In this document: positions 42,235 through 52,060 of the stretch, one piece after another
How the letters are laid out: the number at the start of each line of letters is the position of its first letter
How positions within the stretch are numbered: position 1 is the stretch's first letter
Origin: Actinomyces sp. 432
GTDB taxonomy: Bacteria; Actinomycetota; Actinomycetes; Actinomycetales; Actinomycetaceae
Reading direction: 5' to 3'
Length of the DNA stretch: 64,000 nt
NCBI RefSeq assembly: GCF_009930875.1
Contig: NZ_CP025249.1
Span: 2,418,001-2,482,000, forward strand
The notes under the pieces: model-generated
Databases searched by the model: none
What the model saw: only the letters and a program-made list of their open reading frames with translations
What the model was told of the DNA's origin: nothing
Program-made: the position numbers and the translations under genes

Positions 42235-43239
42235 GTGAACATCCCCGTCTCCCCTGCGGCATTGGCGTCCCGGTCCGGGACCGCGCCCTCGCCGTATATC
42301 GAGCTGCACCGCGACCAGTGGCGTGCGCTCGCCTCCTCCGCGCCGCTGCCGCTGACCCAGGCGGATGTCGAGAAGCTGCGCGGCCTAGGTGATCCAATCG
42401 ACCTGCCTGAGGTCGACGTCGTCTACCGGCCGCTGACGGCGCTGCTGGAGCACTTCATCGCCACCGCCCGCGAGCGCGCCCGCCGCACCGCGGACTTCCT
42501 GGGGGTGGATGAGCGGCCGACGCCGTTCGTCGTCGCGGTGGCAGGCTCGGTTGCGGTCGGTAAGTCGACAACGGCGCGGCTGCTGGCCCACCTGCTGGCC
42601 CGCTTCCCGGACACCCCGCGCGTGGACCTGGTGACCACCGACGGCTTCCTGCTACCCAACGCCGTGCTGGAGGCACGCGGCCTGACCGCCCGCAAGGGCT
42701 TCCCGGAGTCCTACGACCAGAAGGCCCTGCTGGACTTCGTCACCGCAGTGAAGTCCGGGGCGCCCCGGGTGGAGGCGCCGGTGTACTCGCACACCGTCTA
42801 CGACATCGTGCCGGGCAGGAAGCTCGTGATTGAGCAGCCGGATGTGGTGGTGCTGGAGGGGCTGAACGTGCTGCAGCCCGCCCCGCGGGTACGTCACACC
42901 CACGGTGGCGCCGACCGTCCGGTGGACTCGGCGCTGGCGGTGAGTGATTTCATCGACTTCTCCATCTATGTGGATGCCGACCCGGAGGACATCCGCCGCT
43001 GGTACCTGGACCGCTTCCTCACGCTCAAGCACACTGCCTTCAAGGACCCCAACTCCTACTTCCGGCGCTATGCGGCCATCCCGGACGACATCGCGCTGGC
43101 GGCGGCGAACGAGGTATGGGAGAGCATCAACCTGGTGAACCTGCGGGAGAACATTGCCCCCACCCGGGGGCGGGCGACCCTGGTGCTGCGCAAGGACGCC
43201 GACCATCACATGAGCCGGGTGCTGCTGCGCAAGGCCTGA
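42235..43239 (+). CDS. coaA: Pantothenate kinase, type I
   Basis: 334 residues. The P-loop GSVAVGKST is at 104-112. Type I CoaA signatures surround it: [14 protein letters not shown] near the start, [32 protein letters not shown], and [21 protein letters not shown]. It phosphorylates pantothenate at the start of CoA synthesis. The start is uncertain: a GTG at 42235 is chosen, an ATG at 42217 is possible, and neither has a good ribosome site. The last 34 nt overlap the convergent 3' end of the membrane-protein gene ending at 43206. Confidence 0.94.
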   Translation: MNIPVSPAALASRSGTAPSPYIELHRDQWRALASSAPLPLTQADVEKLRGLGDPIDLPEVDVVYRPLTALLEHFIATARERARRTADFLGVDERPTPFVVAVAGSVAVGKSTTARLLAHLLARFPDTPRVDLVTTDGFLLPNAVLEARGLTARKGFPESYDQKALLDFVTAVKSGAPRVEAPVYSHTVYDIVPGRKLVIEQPDVVVLEGLNVLQPAPRVRHTHGGADRPVDSALAVSDFIDFSIYVDADPEDIRRWYLDRFLTLKHTAFKDPNSYFRRYAAIPDDIALAAANEVWESINLVNLRENIAPTRGRATLVLRKDADHHMSRVLLRKA

Positions 43240-44471
43240 GTTCCGCGGGAGGTGAGGTAGGCGATTCTTCGACCATTGGCGCGGCGCTCCTGTTCGATCA
43301 CATCGTCGGGGACCGGATAGTAGGTGCCGTCGTCGTGGGCGACTGCGCGGGAGACTCCCCACTCCCAGATGGTTTGTGCCGCGGCCGCAGCGGCCAGCAG
43401 GGCCTGATCCTCATCCTTAGAGAAACGCGCCGTGCCGGGCATACGCAGCGCTAATCCGGCAGGGTCGAGCAGCCACGCGGAGGCCTCGGCGTGCCCGAAG
43501 TAGCGCCGGCTTCGTACGAAGAAGTACGAGCTCGACGGCGGCCACGCCACTCGACGGGTTAGCCATCCCACCAGCGCCAGACCTTCCCGCGAGAGGATCG
43601 TGCGTTCCCGAACAATCCGGTGCACGCTGACCACGAGACCGCCCGCGGGTGCGACCAGCAGTATCCAGAAACCGCTGGAAAGGCGCAGCGTCCCGTCCTC
43701 CCGGAATACTCCGGCAAAGGCCTGCGGCGTCCGCTCCGGGCCGAGCACGGCCGGCAGCGCCAGGATGCAGAGGAACACGAGGATGACGATGTTGGGGATG
43801 AGACCGTGCCAGTTCGGCTTGTCTTTGAGGATTAGGGGCTCGCGGGCGAGCAGTGTCTGGTCGACGGGCAAGGCGCGCGGCGCCGTTACCGGTGGGGGTG
43901 CGGCCTGCGCGATATGGGGACCTGGGCCTTGCAGGGCGGGCATCGTCTCGCGGGCGTAGCCGCGGGCCAGCGCCCAGGCCCAGATCGCATCGACCTCGGC
44001 CTCGAGTCGCGTCTGGGATGACATACGCGGGGCGGACAGTCTGATCCTGCGGCCTGCCGTTCCTACCTCGACCACGGGCACCGAGCCCCGCTCGCCAGCA
44101 GCCAGGACGACGATGAATCCGGCACGGGAGTCGGGCCAGGACAGGTGCACCGTACGCAGCAGGCCGCGGGAGTGGATGCCGCGGGCATCGAAAACAGTGC
44201 GGCGTCGCAGCATCGCAATACCGAGGAACAGCCCTAGTGCCCCAACCACGCATAGGGGTACGGCCACCAGCAACGCGGGATCGAGGACATGCAGCATGTA
44301 GCCGACGTACAGCAGCATAAGACCGGCAAACAGGAAGACGAAGCCGGCCAGCATCCTGGAGGCAGCCGGTCGGCGCACCAGCGACTCCCGGGGCTGCGCC
44401 GACGCACTCGTTCCGGGTGTGGGGACGTTACCGCGAGAATAGGGCAGGTCGCCGTGAACGGAAGCAGGCAT
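43206..44471 (-). CDS. Membrane protein with two PH-like modules (paralogue 1)
   Basis: 421 residues, not matched to a named protein. Two membrane-segment pairs ([20 protein letters not shown] with [19 protein letters not shown], and [19 protein letters not shown] with a later [16 protein letters not shown]) each precede a soluble beta-rich module. Both modules carry the PH-like pattern of a T(V/I) strand, a G-(I/L) turn and W-P ([10 protein letters not shown]...SWPDSRAGF and [10 protein letters not shown]...AWPPSSSYF). It resembles the neighbouring gene throughout. The ATG at 44471 has a clear AAGGA site. The C-terminus runs 34 nt into the 3' end of coaA. Function unknown. Confidence 0.72.
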   Translation of the reverse strand: MPASVHGDLPYSRGNVPTPGTSASAQPRESLVRRPAASRMLAGFVFLFAGLMLLYVGYMLHVLDPALLVAVPLCVVGALGLFLGIAMLRRRTVFDARGIHSRGLLRTVHLSWPDSRAGFIVVLAAGERGSVPVVEVGTAGRRIRLSAPRMSSQTRLEAEVDAIWAWALARGYARETMPALQGPGPHIAQAAPPPVTAPRALPVDQTLLAREPLILKDKPNWHGLIPNIVILVFLCILALPAVLGPERTPQAFAGVFREDGTLRLSSGFWILLVAPAGGLVVSVHRIVRERTILSREGLALVGWLTRRVAWPPSSSYFFVRSRRYFGHAEASAWLLDPAGLALRMPGTARFSKDEDQALLAAAAAAQTIWEWGVSRAVAHDDGTYYPVPDDVIEQERRANGRRIAYLTSRGTQALRSSTRLM

Positions 44472-44686
44472 GTCAAGTCCTTCAAGCAGCTCGCGAGCGG
44501 GGCCCAGAATGCCCCAGATCGGTTCCGGACCAGCAGTAGCACGCACCACTACCGTATCCATACCGTTATTTTCAGCCTAGCAGAGCCGCCGCACCGTCTC
44601 GCGCATTAGCAGGAGGCCCATCTCACAGCCACCGCCGCACGTAACCTCGCACGGCTCGTCTCAAGCCGGAACTCCGAAGGCATGGT

Positions 44687-45934
44687 TCATCCCTGGGCAG
44701 AGAGGTACTCGATCCGGCGCGCGACGGCGACGCGTCGGCGTTCGAACTCCGGGTCGGCGGTCGGCTGGTAACCGCCATCGTCCACCGCGAAACCGGAGGC
44801 AGCGCCCATTTCCCAAATAGAATCGGCTGCCGCCGCCGCGGCCAGAAGCGCGCGGTCGCCGCCTCCCACCCACCGCAGTCCGGGAACCGCCACCGACAGT
44901 CCCGCGACGGCGAGGATTCTCACCTCCACCACGGTCCTGCGGTACTCCTCGGTCTCCGCAACGAAGATGGACGAGCACGAAGTGGGCCAGTCGATCCAGA
45001 AGGAGTGCCTGCCGCTGAAATAATCCATGCCCTCCGCATACACGGTCAGGCGGGCACGGGCGGTTTCAAGGAGGTCTGGCAATGTCCGCACCGCGACAAT
45101 CAACATGAGTAGCCCAATCGCGAAGCCCAGCTTGCCGGCCACGAAGTCAATGCCACTCCGGCTGAGCGCGTAGAAGGCGTAGCCCACACCGCCGCCACCG
45201 AGCGCGAGGGTGCCGAGAATGTGCCCGATGATCTCCCAGCGCTGCCCGGACCAAGCGGAGAACACCAGAGGTTCCTGCCATCGCAACGCCACGTCGCCGG
45301 AGGCCTCCGCGACGGGAACGTCCCCACGGCTGTTCACCGGATGCCCGGGCACACCCTCCCCGCGCTTATTGCGTCGCTTATGAACCCGATGCCGCGCGGC
45401 GCCACGTACGTAGCCGCGGTCAACCGCCCAGGCCCAGATCTCGTCGACCTCCGCCTCCGCTTGAGCCCTGATGCTGCCGACGAAGCCGCCGACCACTCGT
45501 GGCGCTCCCAGCTTGAAGCTGCCCACAGGCGAGGGCGCAACGACATACGCCGTATTGAAGTATTTCCCGTACGCCTGACGTACGACGAAGGCCGCACGCG
45601 AGTCGGGCCAGGGTGCGTCGATGTCACGCAGCGTGGTGTGGGAGTGAATACCGTCGGCGTCGAAAATCGTGTACTCCCGCCAGGGCGCCGTGCCGAGGAA
45701 AACCACCAGCGCCCCGATGGCAGTCAGGAGCAGGCCGCCCTCGATCTCACCGATCGCCAACAGCGCGATGCCGGCGGCGATCGGCAGCAGCCCCATGAAG
45801 ACGATCAGACCGCCTCTGATGCGAGCCCTGCGGTTAGGACGCGCCACGATGCGCTCGGGCCGTGGCACCGCTCGTGACGCAGTGGAGGTGCCGGCGTCGT
45901 ACTGGTTGAGAGCCGGCCGGGACCTGCGGAACAC
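44687..45934 (-). CDS. Membrane protein with two PH-like modules (paralogue 2)
   Basis: 415 residues. The architecture matches the downstream neighbour: membrane pair (LIVFMGLLPIAAGIALLAIG, GLLLTAIGALVVFLG), PH-like module TIFDADGIHSHTTL...PWPDSRAAF, a second membrane pair, and a second module LTVYAEGMDYFSG...DWPTSCSS. The C-termini are closely alike ([16 protein letters not shown] here; [16 protein letters not shown] in the neighbour). The GTG start lies 2 nt after the HxlR stop, so it is probably coupled to the regulator. Family not recognised; envelope-related roles are only a guess. Confidence 0.75.
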   Translation of the reverse strand: MFRRSRPALNQYDAGTSTASRAVPRPERIVARPNRRARIRGGLIVFMGLLPIAAGIALLAIGEIEGGLLLTAIGALVVFLGTAPWREYTIFDADGIHSHTTLRDIDAPWPDSRAAFVVRQAYGKYFNTAYVVAPSPVGSFKLGAPRVVGGFVGSIRAQAEAEVDEIWAWAVDRGYVRGAARHRVHKRRNKRGEGVPGHPVNSRGDVPVAEASGDVALRWQEPLVFSAWSGQRWEIIGHILGTLALGGGGVGYAFYALSRSGIDFVAGKLGFAIGLLMLIVAVRTLPDLLETARARLTVYAEGMDYFSGRHSFWIDWPTSCSSIFVAETEEYRRTVVEVRILAVAGLSVAVPGLRWVGGGDRALLAAAAAADSIWEMGAASGFAVDDGGYQPTADPEFERRRVAVARRIEYLSAQG

Positions 45935-45936
45935 GG

Positions 45937-46323
45937 CTAGTCCGCGCGTTCGGCGTCGTAGGCCTCGCGGGCGGCGAGCACGTCGTCCATGTGCCCAACG
46001 GCCCAGTTCTCCACGGCATCCATGACGTCGGCGAGGTCCCGCCCCAGTGCGGTCAACTCGTAGGTGACCCGCGGCGGCGTCTCGGTGTAGTACTCGCGCC
46101 TGACCAGGCCGTCACGTTCCAGGGTGCGCAACGTCTGGGTGAGCATCTTGGTGGAGATACCGTCCACCCGCCGGGAGATCTCGGTGAAGCGCAGCGGCCC
46201 CTCGTACAGGGCGCCAATGACCAGCACACTCCACAGCTCACCGAGCTCCCGCAACAGGCGTCGCGAGGGGCAGGACCGACTGTAGGGGTTGTAGGCGTGC
46301 TCGCCCTCACCTGCCGCACTCAT
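45937..46323 (-). CDS. HxlR-family winged-helix regulator
   Basis: 128 residues, typical HxlR length. The winged helix includes the redox- or ligand-associated cysteine segment SRSCPSRRLL, LGELWSVLVIGALYEGPLRFTEIS, RRVDGISTKMLTQTLRTLERDGL and VTYELTALGRDL. HxlR proteins are small dimeric repressors or activators often responding to oxidants or quinones. It is upstream of the two PH-like membrane genes with a 2-nt gap to the first. A TTACC-N7-GGTAA site (46589-46605) upstream of the adjacent remnant is a plausible operator. Confidence 0.93.
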   Translation of the reverse strand: MSAAGEGEHAYNPYSRSCPSRRLLRELGELWSVLVIGALYEGPLRFTEISRRVDGISTKMLTQTLRTLERDGLVRREYYTETPPRVTYELTALGRDLADVMDAVENWAVGHMDDVLAAREAYDAERAD

Positions 46324-46478
46324 GCGCGGTCCCTCCCTTCGCCTTGCCGTCGGCACCCGACCCATGGGGCTCCGCCGATCCCTGACGAGGGCACAGCGTA
46401 CAGGGCTGCGCCCGCCGCCCCGAGTGGGGGCGGCGGGCGCACGCGTCACACGGTTGGTGGGTTGCCCGGCGGACGGGT

Positions 46479-46562
46479 TCACTTGATGACGGCGGAGCCG
46501 ATGGCACCGGCTCCGAAGACGGTAACGGACGGGAGGGATGCAGCAGCCACGATGTTCTCCAT
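46479..46562 (-). pseudogene. Truncated NAD(P)-binding Rossmann-fold remnant
   Basis: A 27-codon frame from ATG 46562 to TGA 46479 encodes LPSVTVFGAGAIGSAVIK at its end, which is the first strand and G-x-G-x-x-G loop of an NAD(P)-binding protein (NmrA/SDR or ketopantoate-reductase-like), then stops. HxlR genes are often next to NAD(P)H-dependent reductases. The most likely reading is the surviving 5' end of such a gene after deletion; a functional micropeptide is possible but less likely. Confidence 0.55.
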
Positions 46563-46588
46563 ACTGCGTTCTGTGGTGCCGACAGGTA

Positions 46589-46605
46589 TTACCCTCTCGC
46601 GGTAA
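46589..46605 (-). promoter_or_regulatory. TTACC-N7-GGTAA inverted repeat, candidate HxlR operator
   Basis: Exact 5-bp inverted arms lie 27 nt upstream of the remnant start. Similar short GTAA/TTAC palindromes are bound by HxlR-type regulators. A related half-site CCCGTAAG follows at 46613-46620. Confidence 0.4.
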
Positions 46606-46835
46606 CCCACTTCCCGTAAGAGAGTTCATAAGTGAGTAGAGCCACATCCCCCGCCGACGCGGACGACTCGCCCGCCACCACCTCGCACCGCTCCAAGGGC
46701 CGCGGCGGTGAGACGCCGCGTGACAGCCACCGCTAGGCGTTCTACTGTTACGCGAGTCACCCCCGTGTGCCCGCCCTCCCTATAACGCGCTCCAGCGCGC
46801 CGAGGCGTCGGGCGCGCCCGCTGAAAGGAGCTTCT

Positions 46836-48395
46836 ATGCGTCTTGGAATCCCCTGCCAGCCTCCGGACCGCTCCATGACCGCGGCCACGCCGCAGACCGT
46901 CGAGCGGCTGATCCGCCTGGGCTACGACGTCGTCGTCCAGCGCGGAGCCGGAGAGCCGGCCCGCTTCCCCGACGCCGCCTATGAGGCAGCCGGCGCCCAG
47001 CTCGCAGATCGGGCCGAAACCTGGGGCTGCAACGTCGTCGTCACCGCCTACGCGCCCGACGCCACCGAGCTGGACCTGATGCACCCGGGCGCCACCCTCA
47101 TCGGCCGGCTCGACCCCGCCCGCCATCCCGAGCTCGTCCAGGCGCTGCAGGACCATTCCCTCACCGCCCTGGCGATCGACACCGTGCCGCGCATCTCCCG
47201 GGCACAGTCCATGGATGTGCTCTCCTCCCAGGCGAACCTGGCCGGCTACCGGGCCGTCATTGAGGCCGCCGCGCACTTCGGCCGTCTGCTCAACGGCCAG
47301 GTGACCGCCGCCGGCAAGTTCCCGCCCGCCTCCGTGTATGTGATCGGCGCGGGCGTGGCCGGACTGGCCGCCATCGGCACCGCCTACTCCCTGGGCGCCG
47401 TCGTCAAGGGCACCGACGTGCGCCCGGAGGTCGCCGACCAGGTCAAGTCGGTGGGGGCCGAGTTCGTGCCCGTGCCCACCGCCCAGGAGGTGTCCGCCGA
47501 CGGCTACGCCAAGGAGATGACCACCGACCAGGCGGCCCTGGCGAACGCCCTGTATGCCGAGCAGTCGGCCGCCGCGGACATCGTGATCACGACGGCGAAC
47601 ATCCCCGGCCGCCGCGCCCCGCTGCTGCTGGACCGGGCCGCCGTGGAGGCCATGCGCCCCGGCTCGGTGATCGTGGACATGGCGGCGGCGAATGGCGGCA
47701 ACACCGAGTTGACCGTGCCCGGGGAAGTCGTCACCACCCCCGGCGGAGTGACGATCATCGGCTACACCGACTTGGCCGAGCGCCTGCCCGCCCAGGCATC
47801 CCAGCTGTACGGCCGCAACATTCTCAACCTGCTCACGCTGGTCACGCCCGCCAAGGACGGCGACCTCGCGCTGGACCTGGACGACCAGGTGGTGCGGGCG
47901 ATCACCGTGTGCCAGGCCGGCGAGCTGCTGTGGCCGCCGCCGCCCGTGGCGGTCTCGGCCGCCCCCAAGCCGCCGGCCGCCCCGGCCCCGGAACGTTCCG
48001 TCGCCGATGCGCAGGCCGACGCCGAGGCCGAGGCCGCCGCCCGGGCCCGCTCGCGCCGACGCATGACGATAGGGCTCGCGCTGGCCGCCGTCGCTGCCGC
48101 CGTACTCGTGCTGATCACCCCCGCCGCGGCGACCAGTCACTACATCGTGCTGGCCCTGGCGATCATCCTGGGCTTCCACGTTATCTCCAACGTGACCCCC
48201 GCGCTGCACACGCCACTGATGTCGGTGACGAACGCGATCTCCGGCATCATCCTGCTCGGCGCCATCGCGCAGGTCGGCAACGCCAACCCGGCGATCAGCG
48301 CGGTCGCCTTCGTTGCGATCCTGCTCGCGTCCATCAACGTCTTCGGCGGCTTCGCGGTCACCAACCGCATGCTCGCCATGTTCAGGAAGGAGTGA
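46836..48395 (+). CDS. pntA: NAD(P) transhydrogenase alpha subunit
   Basis: 519 residues. The alanine-dehydrogenase-like NAD(H) domain (about 1-370) has [21 protein letters not shown] and [14 protein letters not shown]; an Ala/Pro-rich linker follows, then about four membrane segments at the C-terminus (from [19 protein letters not shown]). This is the E. coli-like undivided PntA. With PntB it couples proton movement to hydride transfer between NADH and NADP+. The ATG at 46836 follows AAAGGAG. pntB starts 4 nt after its stop. Confidence 0.96.
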   Translation: MRLGIPCQPPDRSMTAATPQTVERLIRLGYDVVVQRGAGEPARFPDAAYEAAGAQLADRAETWGCNVVVTAYAPDATELDLMHPGATLIGRLDPARHPELVQALQDHSLTALAIDTVPRISRAQSMDVLSSQANLAGYRAVIEAAAHFGRLLNGQVTAAGKFPPASVYVIGAGVAGLAAIGTAYSLGAVVKGTDVRPEVADQVKSVGAEFVPVPTAQEVSADGYAKEMTTDQAALANALYAEQSAAADIVITTANIPGRRAPLLLDRAAVEAMRPGSVIVDMAAANGGNTELTVPGEVVTTPGGVTIIGYTDLAERLPAQASQLYGRNILNLLTLVTPAKDGDLALDLDDQVVRAITVCQAGELLWPPPPVAVSAAPKPPAAPAPERSVADAQADAEAEAAARARSRRRMTIGLALAAVAAAVLVLITPAAATSHYIVLALAIILGFHVISNVTPALHTPLMSVTNAISGIILLGAIAQVGNANPAISAVAFVAILLASINVFGGFAVTNRMLAMFRKE

Positions 48396-48399
48396 GGGC

Positions 48400-49908
48400 A
48401 TGTCTTGCGCAGCTGTTTCCTCCCTGCCCGCATTCACGTCAATGGTCGCGCCGGCCGTGCCCCCTGCGGCCTCCGCCGACGCCGTCGGCCTGACCCTGCC
48501 CTCGCCGGTGGCCCTGGCCTACGTTGCCGCGGCGGTGCTGTTCATCGCGGCCGCCGCCGGGCTGTCCCGCCACGAGACGGCGGTGGCCGGAAATGTTGCC
48601 GGCGCCGTCGGCATGGGGATCGCCATTGCGGCCGCCATCGGCCTGGCACTCACCTCCGCCCCCGGTCAAGGGGTGGTCACGACGGCGATCCTGATAGCCC
48701 TGGCCCTGGGTATCGGCGCCGTAATCGGCATGCTGCTGGCCGGGCGGGTCGCCATGACCGGCATGCCGCAGCTGATCGCAGTCCTCAACGGGCTAGTGGG
48801 TCTGGCCGCCGTGCTCGTGGGCTACAGCTCCTACGCCTCCCCCGATGCGATGTCGGAGTTGCTGGGGGGATTCCACCTGGGCGAAGTGTTCCTGGGCGTG
48901 TTCGTGGGCGCAGTGACCTTCACCGGGTCGGTGCTGGCAGCACTCAAGCTGGCCGGACGGGTGCCGGGCAGGCCGATCACCCTGCCGGGCCGCAATAAGC
49001 TCAATCTCGCCGCGCTGCTCGTCAGCCTCGTGCTCATGGTCGCCTTCATCCTGCTGCCGGCAGGCTCGCCGGCGGCCTGGGCGTGCCTGGCGGTTATGAC
49101 GGTGATCGCCCTGGCCCTGGGCGCCCACCTGGTGATCGCCATCGGCGGCGGTGACATGCCCGTGGTCGTGGCCATCATGAACTCCTACTCCGGCTGGGCC
49201 TCCGCCTTCACCGGCTTCATGGTCAACAACGACCTGCTGATCATCACCGGCGCGCTGGTGGGCTCCTCCGGCGCCTACCTGTCCTACCTGATGTGCCAGG
49301 CGATGAACCGGTCCTTCGTGTCCGTGCTGCTTGGCGGCTACGGCACCGAGGGCGCAGTGTCCGCCCCGGTGGAGGGCGAGCAGGGCACCATCCAGCAGAC
49401 CGATGTGGGTACCGTGGCGCGTGCCCTCCAGGACGCCAAGCGCGTGGTCATCACCCCCGGCTACGGCATGGCGGTGGCGCAGGCCCAGTACCCCGTGTCC
49501 ACGCTCACGGAGATGCTGCGCGGGGAGGGCGTGGACGTCACCTTCGGCATCCACCCCGTGGCCGGCCGCCTGCCCGGGCACATGAACGTGCTGCTGGCGG
49601 AGGCGAAGGTCCCCTACGACCTGGTGCTGGAGATGGACGAGGTCAACGACGACTTCTCCGACGTCGACGTCGTCCTGGTCATCGGCGCGAATGACACGGT
49701 CAACCCCGCCGCCGAGGAGCCCGGCTCCCCCATCGCCGGCATGCCGGTGCTGCGGGTGTGGGACGCCAAGCGGGTCGTGGTGTTCAAGCGGTCCATGGCC
49801 ACCGGCTACGCGGGCGTGCAGAACCCGCTGTTCTTCAAGGACAACACCGCCATGCTGTTCGGCGACGCCAAGGCGACCGTGGAGGAAGTCATCCGCGCCA
49901 TGGAGTGA
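48400..49908 (+). CDS. pntB: NAD(P) transhydrogenase beta subunit
   Basis: 502 residues. About nine membrane segments (from [19 protein letters not shown]) precede the C-terminal NADP(H)-binding domain with [52 protein letters not shown] and a terminal lysine-rich [19 protein letters not shown]. It provides most of the proton channel and the NADP site. The ATG at 48400 sits just after the pntA stop with an AAGGAG site overlapping the end of pntA, so the two are coupled. Confidence 0.96.
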   Translation: MSCAAVSSLPAFTSMVAPAVPPAASADAVGLTLPSPVALAYVAAAVLFIAAAAGLSRHETAVAGNVAGAVGMGIAIAAAIGLALTSAPGQGVVTTAILIALALGIGAVIGMLLAGRVAMTGMPQLIAVLNGLVGLAAVLVGYSSYASPDAMSELLGGFHLGEVFLGVFVGAVTFTGSVLAALKLAGRVPGRPITLPGRNKLNLAALLVSLVLMVAFILLPAGSPAAWACLAVMTVIALALGAHLVIAIGGGDMPVVVAIMNSYSGWASAFTGFMVNNDLLIITGALVGSSGAYLSYLMCQAMNRSFVSVLLGGYGTEGAVSAPVEGEQGTIQQTDVGTVARALQDAKRVVITPGYGMAVAQAQYPVSTLTEMLRGEGVDVTFGIHPVAGRLPGHMNVLLAEAKVPYDLVLEMDEVNDDFSDVDVVLVIGANDTVNPAAEEPGSPIAGMPVLRVWDAKRVVVFKRSMATGYAGVQNPLFFKDNTAMLFGDAKATVEEVIRAME

Positions 49909-49936
49909 GCCGTAGGGCCCGGGCCTCCGGATCTGT

Positions 49937-50018
49937 CACGTACGCATTCGCCTCTCACGTACGCGTTCTGAAGTTCTCCGCCGTCCTGGCGCGGGGAAAC
50001 CTTCGGAACGCGTACGTG
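49937..50018. repeat. CACGTACGC repeat cluster and hairpin downstream of pntB
   Basis: CACGTACGCATTC (49937-49949), CACGTACGCGTTC (49956-49968) and an inverted copy GAACGCGTACGTG (50006-50018). The second and third pair as a 13-bp stem, extended imperfectly (TGAAG.TT.TCC with GGAAACCTTCG). It lies 28 nt after the pntB stop and may terminate pntAB; the extra direct copy suggests a repeat family. Confidence 0.6.
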
Positions 50019-50096
50019 TGGCAAGAAGTCCTAAGGCAGCGGCCCCGAAGTATGGGGTGAAAGCGCGGTGAAAGCGGCGACTGCCAGCCTTGACGC

Positions 50097-51179
50097 ATGA
50101 GCACCGCATCAGCAACTCAACCTCCTGTCCTTAAGCCGCCTCGGGATGCGCAGACCTCCCCCGCGATCCACGCCACCGGCCTGCGCCGCGACTTCGGCTC
50201 CTTGATCGCCGTTGACGCACTGGATTTGGACATCGCTGTCGGCAGCGTCTACGGGCTGCTCGGCCCCAACGGAGCTGGTAAGTCCACCGTCGTCAAGTTG
50301 CTGACGACGCTGCTGCGCCCGAGCTCCGGCAACGCCGCCGTCATGGGCCACGACCTGGTTCATTCTCCGCACCGAGTGCGCTCCGTAATCGGTGTCGCCG
50401 GACAGTACGCGAGCGTGGACGAGACACTCACCGGACGTGAAAACCTGCGGCTGTTCGCGCGTTTGACAGGGATGTCCCGGACCGCCGGCAAACGCCGCGC
50501 CGACGAGCTGCTCGAGGCCTTCGCCCTGACCGACGCCGCCGGGCGCCGCGTGGGCAGGTACTCGGGGGGTATGCGACGGCGCCTCGATCTGGCCGTGTCC
50601 ATGGTCGCCGCACCTCCTGTGCTCTTCCTCGACGAGCCCACCACGGGTTTGGATCCGCGTAACCGTGAGCAGATGTGGCGGGTGATCGAAGACCTGGTGG
50701 CACGCGGCACGACAATCCTGCTGACAACTCAGTACCTGGATGAGGCCGATCGCCTGGCGGACAGAATCGGCATCATGAACCACGGTCGCAAGGTAGCCGA
50801 AGGTAGTCCCGACCAGCTCAAGGACCGGATCGGCTCCTCGAGCCTGGTGATCACTCCCGCGGATCCCGAAGACATAGCACCCGCCCTCGACGTCATCATG
50901 TCTGTCCTGTCTCCGGGCGGGGAGCCGACCACTCGGGGCGGGCGCATACACGTGCCGATCGAGAACACCGCAGACGCCACGGAGGTCCTTGTGGCGCTGC
51001 GTGAGCGGGGATTGTCTCCTGCGGCGCTCTCGGTCGACCGCCCCAGCCTCGATTCCGTATTCCTCACCTTAACGCAGTCCCGTGTGGCGGAGCGATCCAC
51101 GACCGACCACCCGGGCGCCGAAGGCCCCACCGATGCATCCGCTCACCCTGCGGACCCGGAGACCAAGGAGAACCAGTGA
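50097..51179 (+). CDS. ABC transporter ATP-binding protein, DrrA-like
   Basis: 360 residues. Walker A GPNGAGKST is at 56-64, the signature is YSGGMRRRLDLA, Walker B reads VLFLDEPTTGLDPRNR and the switch segment is TTQYLDEADRLADRIGI; the C-terminal domain with PSLDSVFLTLT is typical of daunorubicin-resistance (DrrA) exporters. It energises the permease that overlaps it by 4 nt. The substrate is likely a hydrophobic or antibiotic-like compound, which is inference from family only. It is preceded by the pntB-side repeat cluster. Confidence 0.94.
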   Translation: MSTASATQPPVLKPPRDAQTSPAIHATGLRRDFGSLIAVDALDLDIAVGSVYGLLGPNGAGKSTVVKLLTTLLRPSSGNAAVMGHDLVHSPHRVRSVIGVAGQYASVDETLTGRENLRLFARLTGMSRTAGKRRADELLEAFALTDAAGRRVGRYSGGMRRRLDLAVSMVAAPPVLFLDEPTTGLDPRNREQMWRVIEDLVARGTTILLTTQYLDEADRLADRIGIMNHGRKVAEGSPDQLKDRIGSSSLVITPADPEDIAPALDVIMSVLSPGGEPTTRGGRIHVPIENTADATEVLVALRERGLSPAALSVDRPSLDSVFLTLTQSRVAERSTTDHPGAEGPTDASAHPADPETKENQ

Positions 51180-52003
51180 CCACCGCAAGCACTTCCGGCA
51201 ACGCCTCTGCATCTGCTCCCAGACGTTTCAGCGAGTCCCGACTGCTGCCGGACACCGCCGCGATGGCGTGGCGATCCGCGCTGACCATGCTGCGCAATCC
51301 GACGGAGTCCTTCGACGTCCTCATCCAGCCCATCCTGTTCACCGTCATGTTCGGGCAGCTGCTCGGCGGTGCGATCTCCGGGGACGTCCGCTCCTACCTG
51401 CCGATCCTGGTCCCGGGACTGGTTGTCGTCAACGTGCTGTCCACCGCCCAGAGCGTCGGCGTCGATCTGCGTGAGGATATGACCAAGGGAGTGTTCGACC
51501 GCTTCCGTGCGCTGCCCATGTCCCGCCTGGCACCGCTTCTGGGCCCGATGGCGACGGATCTACTGCGGTATGCCGTGTGCGCCGCGCTGACGCTGGCCAC
51601 AGGCGTCGCGCTCGGCTACCGGCCGGACAACGGCTGGATCGGAGCGATCGGAGTCGTGTTGTCGGCCGCCGCATGCGGTTGGGCGATCTCCTGGGTGTTC
51701 TTGATGCTGAGTACCCTGTTCAACTCGGCGCAGGCGGTGACCTCCTTCAACATCATCGTCCTGTTCCCCCTGTGCTATCTGTCCAACGCACTAGTGCCCA
51801 CAGCTACCCTGCCGCACTGGCTGAGGGTCTTCGCCGAGCACAATCCGGTCTCCTATGTGGTCAGCGGCCTGCGCTACCTGCTCGACGGCGCCGCCGGGAC
51901 GGGGACCGCCGCAGACGTCGGCCGGGCCCTGCTGGGGTCCCTCATCATTGTGGCCGTAGCGGCGCCGATCACGGTGAAGCGCTACCAACGCTCCACCTCC
52001 TGA
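51176..52003 (+). CDS. ABC-2 permease, DrrB-like
   Basis: 275 residues with about six membrane segments. The N-terminal cytoplasmic part includes MLRNPTESFDVLIQPILFTVMFG, a typical ABC-2 DrrB entry, and the late PLCYLSNALVPTATLPHWLR with NPVSYVVSGLRYLL is a family signature. The GTG start overlaps the ATPase stop (GTGA). It forms the export channel with the DrrA-like ATPase. A bidirectional terminator follows and separates it from the convergent SARP-like regulator. Confidence 0.93.
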   Translation: MTTASTSGNASASAPRRFSESRLLPDTAAMAWRSALTMLRNPTESFDVLIQPILFTVMFGQLLGGAISGDVRSYLPILVPGLVVVNVLSTAQSVGVDLREDMTKGVFDRFRALPMSRLAPLLGPMATDLLRYAVCAALTLATGVALGYRPDNGWIGAIGVVLSAAACGWAISWVFLMLSTLFNSAQAVTSFNIIVLFPLCYLSNALVPTATLPHWLRVFAEHNPVSYVVSGLRYLLDGAAGTGTAADVGRALLGSLIIVAVAAPITVKRYQRSTS

Positions 52004-52012
52004 AACGACCGC

Positions 52013-52055
52013 CGGTGGTCTCCCCGGTGGCCGAAGGCCGGCAGGGAGACCACCG
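52013..52055. terminator. Bidirectional hairpin between drrB-like and SARP-like genes
   Basis: A 12-bp perfect stem CGGTGGTCTCCC (52013-52024) with 52044-52055; the 19-nt loop holds a smaller CCGG-type hairpin. It lies between convergent stop codons and can serve both. Confidence 0.7.
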
Positions 52056-52060
52056 CGGAT

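Larger units (their letters stand above)
46324..46835. other. Intergenic region holding a truncated gene and operator-like site
   Basis: Between the HxlR gene and pntA the only supportable items are the 27-codon Rossmann remnant (46479-46562) and the operator-like repeat (46589-46605). A GTG-started 34-codon frame at 46632-46736 has no recognisable features. pntA has its own AAAGGAG site just before 46836. Confidence 0.5.

Noticed and set aside
46632..46736. GTG-started 34-codon frame divergent from the Rossmann remnant
   Set aside because: Only Ser/Thr/Asp/Arg-rich residues, no family features and only a weak purine stretch as ribosome site; not reported as a gene.
46626..48437. 603-codon minus-strand open frame opposite pntA
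   Set aside because: It is antisense to unmistakable PntA, has low-complexity Gly/His/Arg-rich composition, and is a by-product of high-GC third codon positions.
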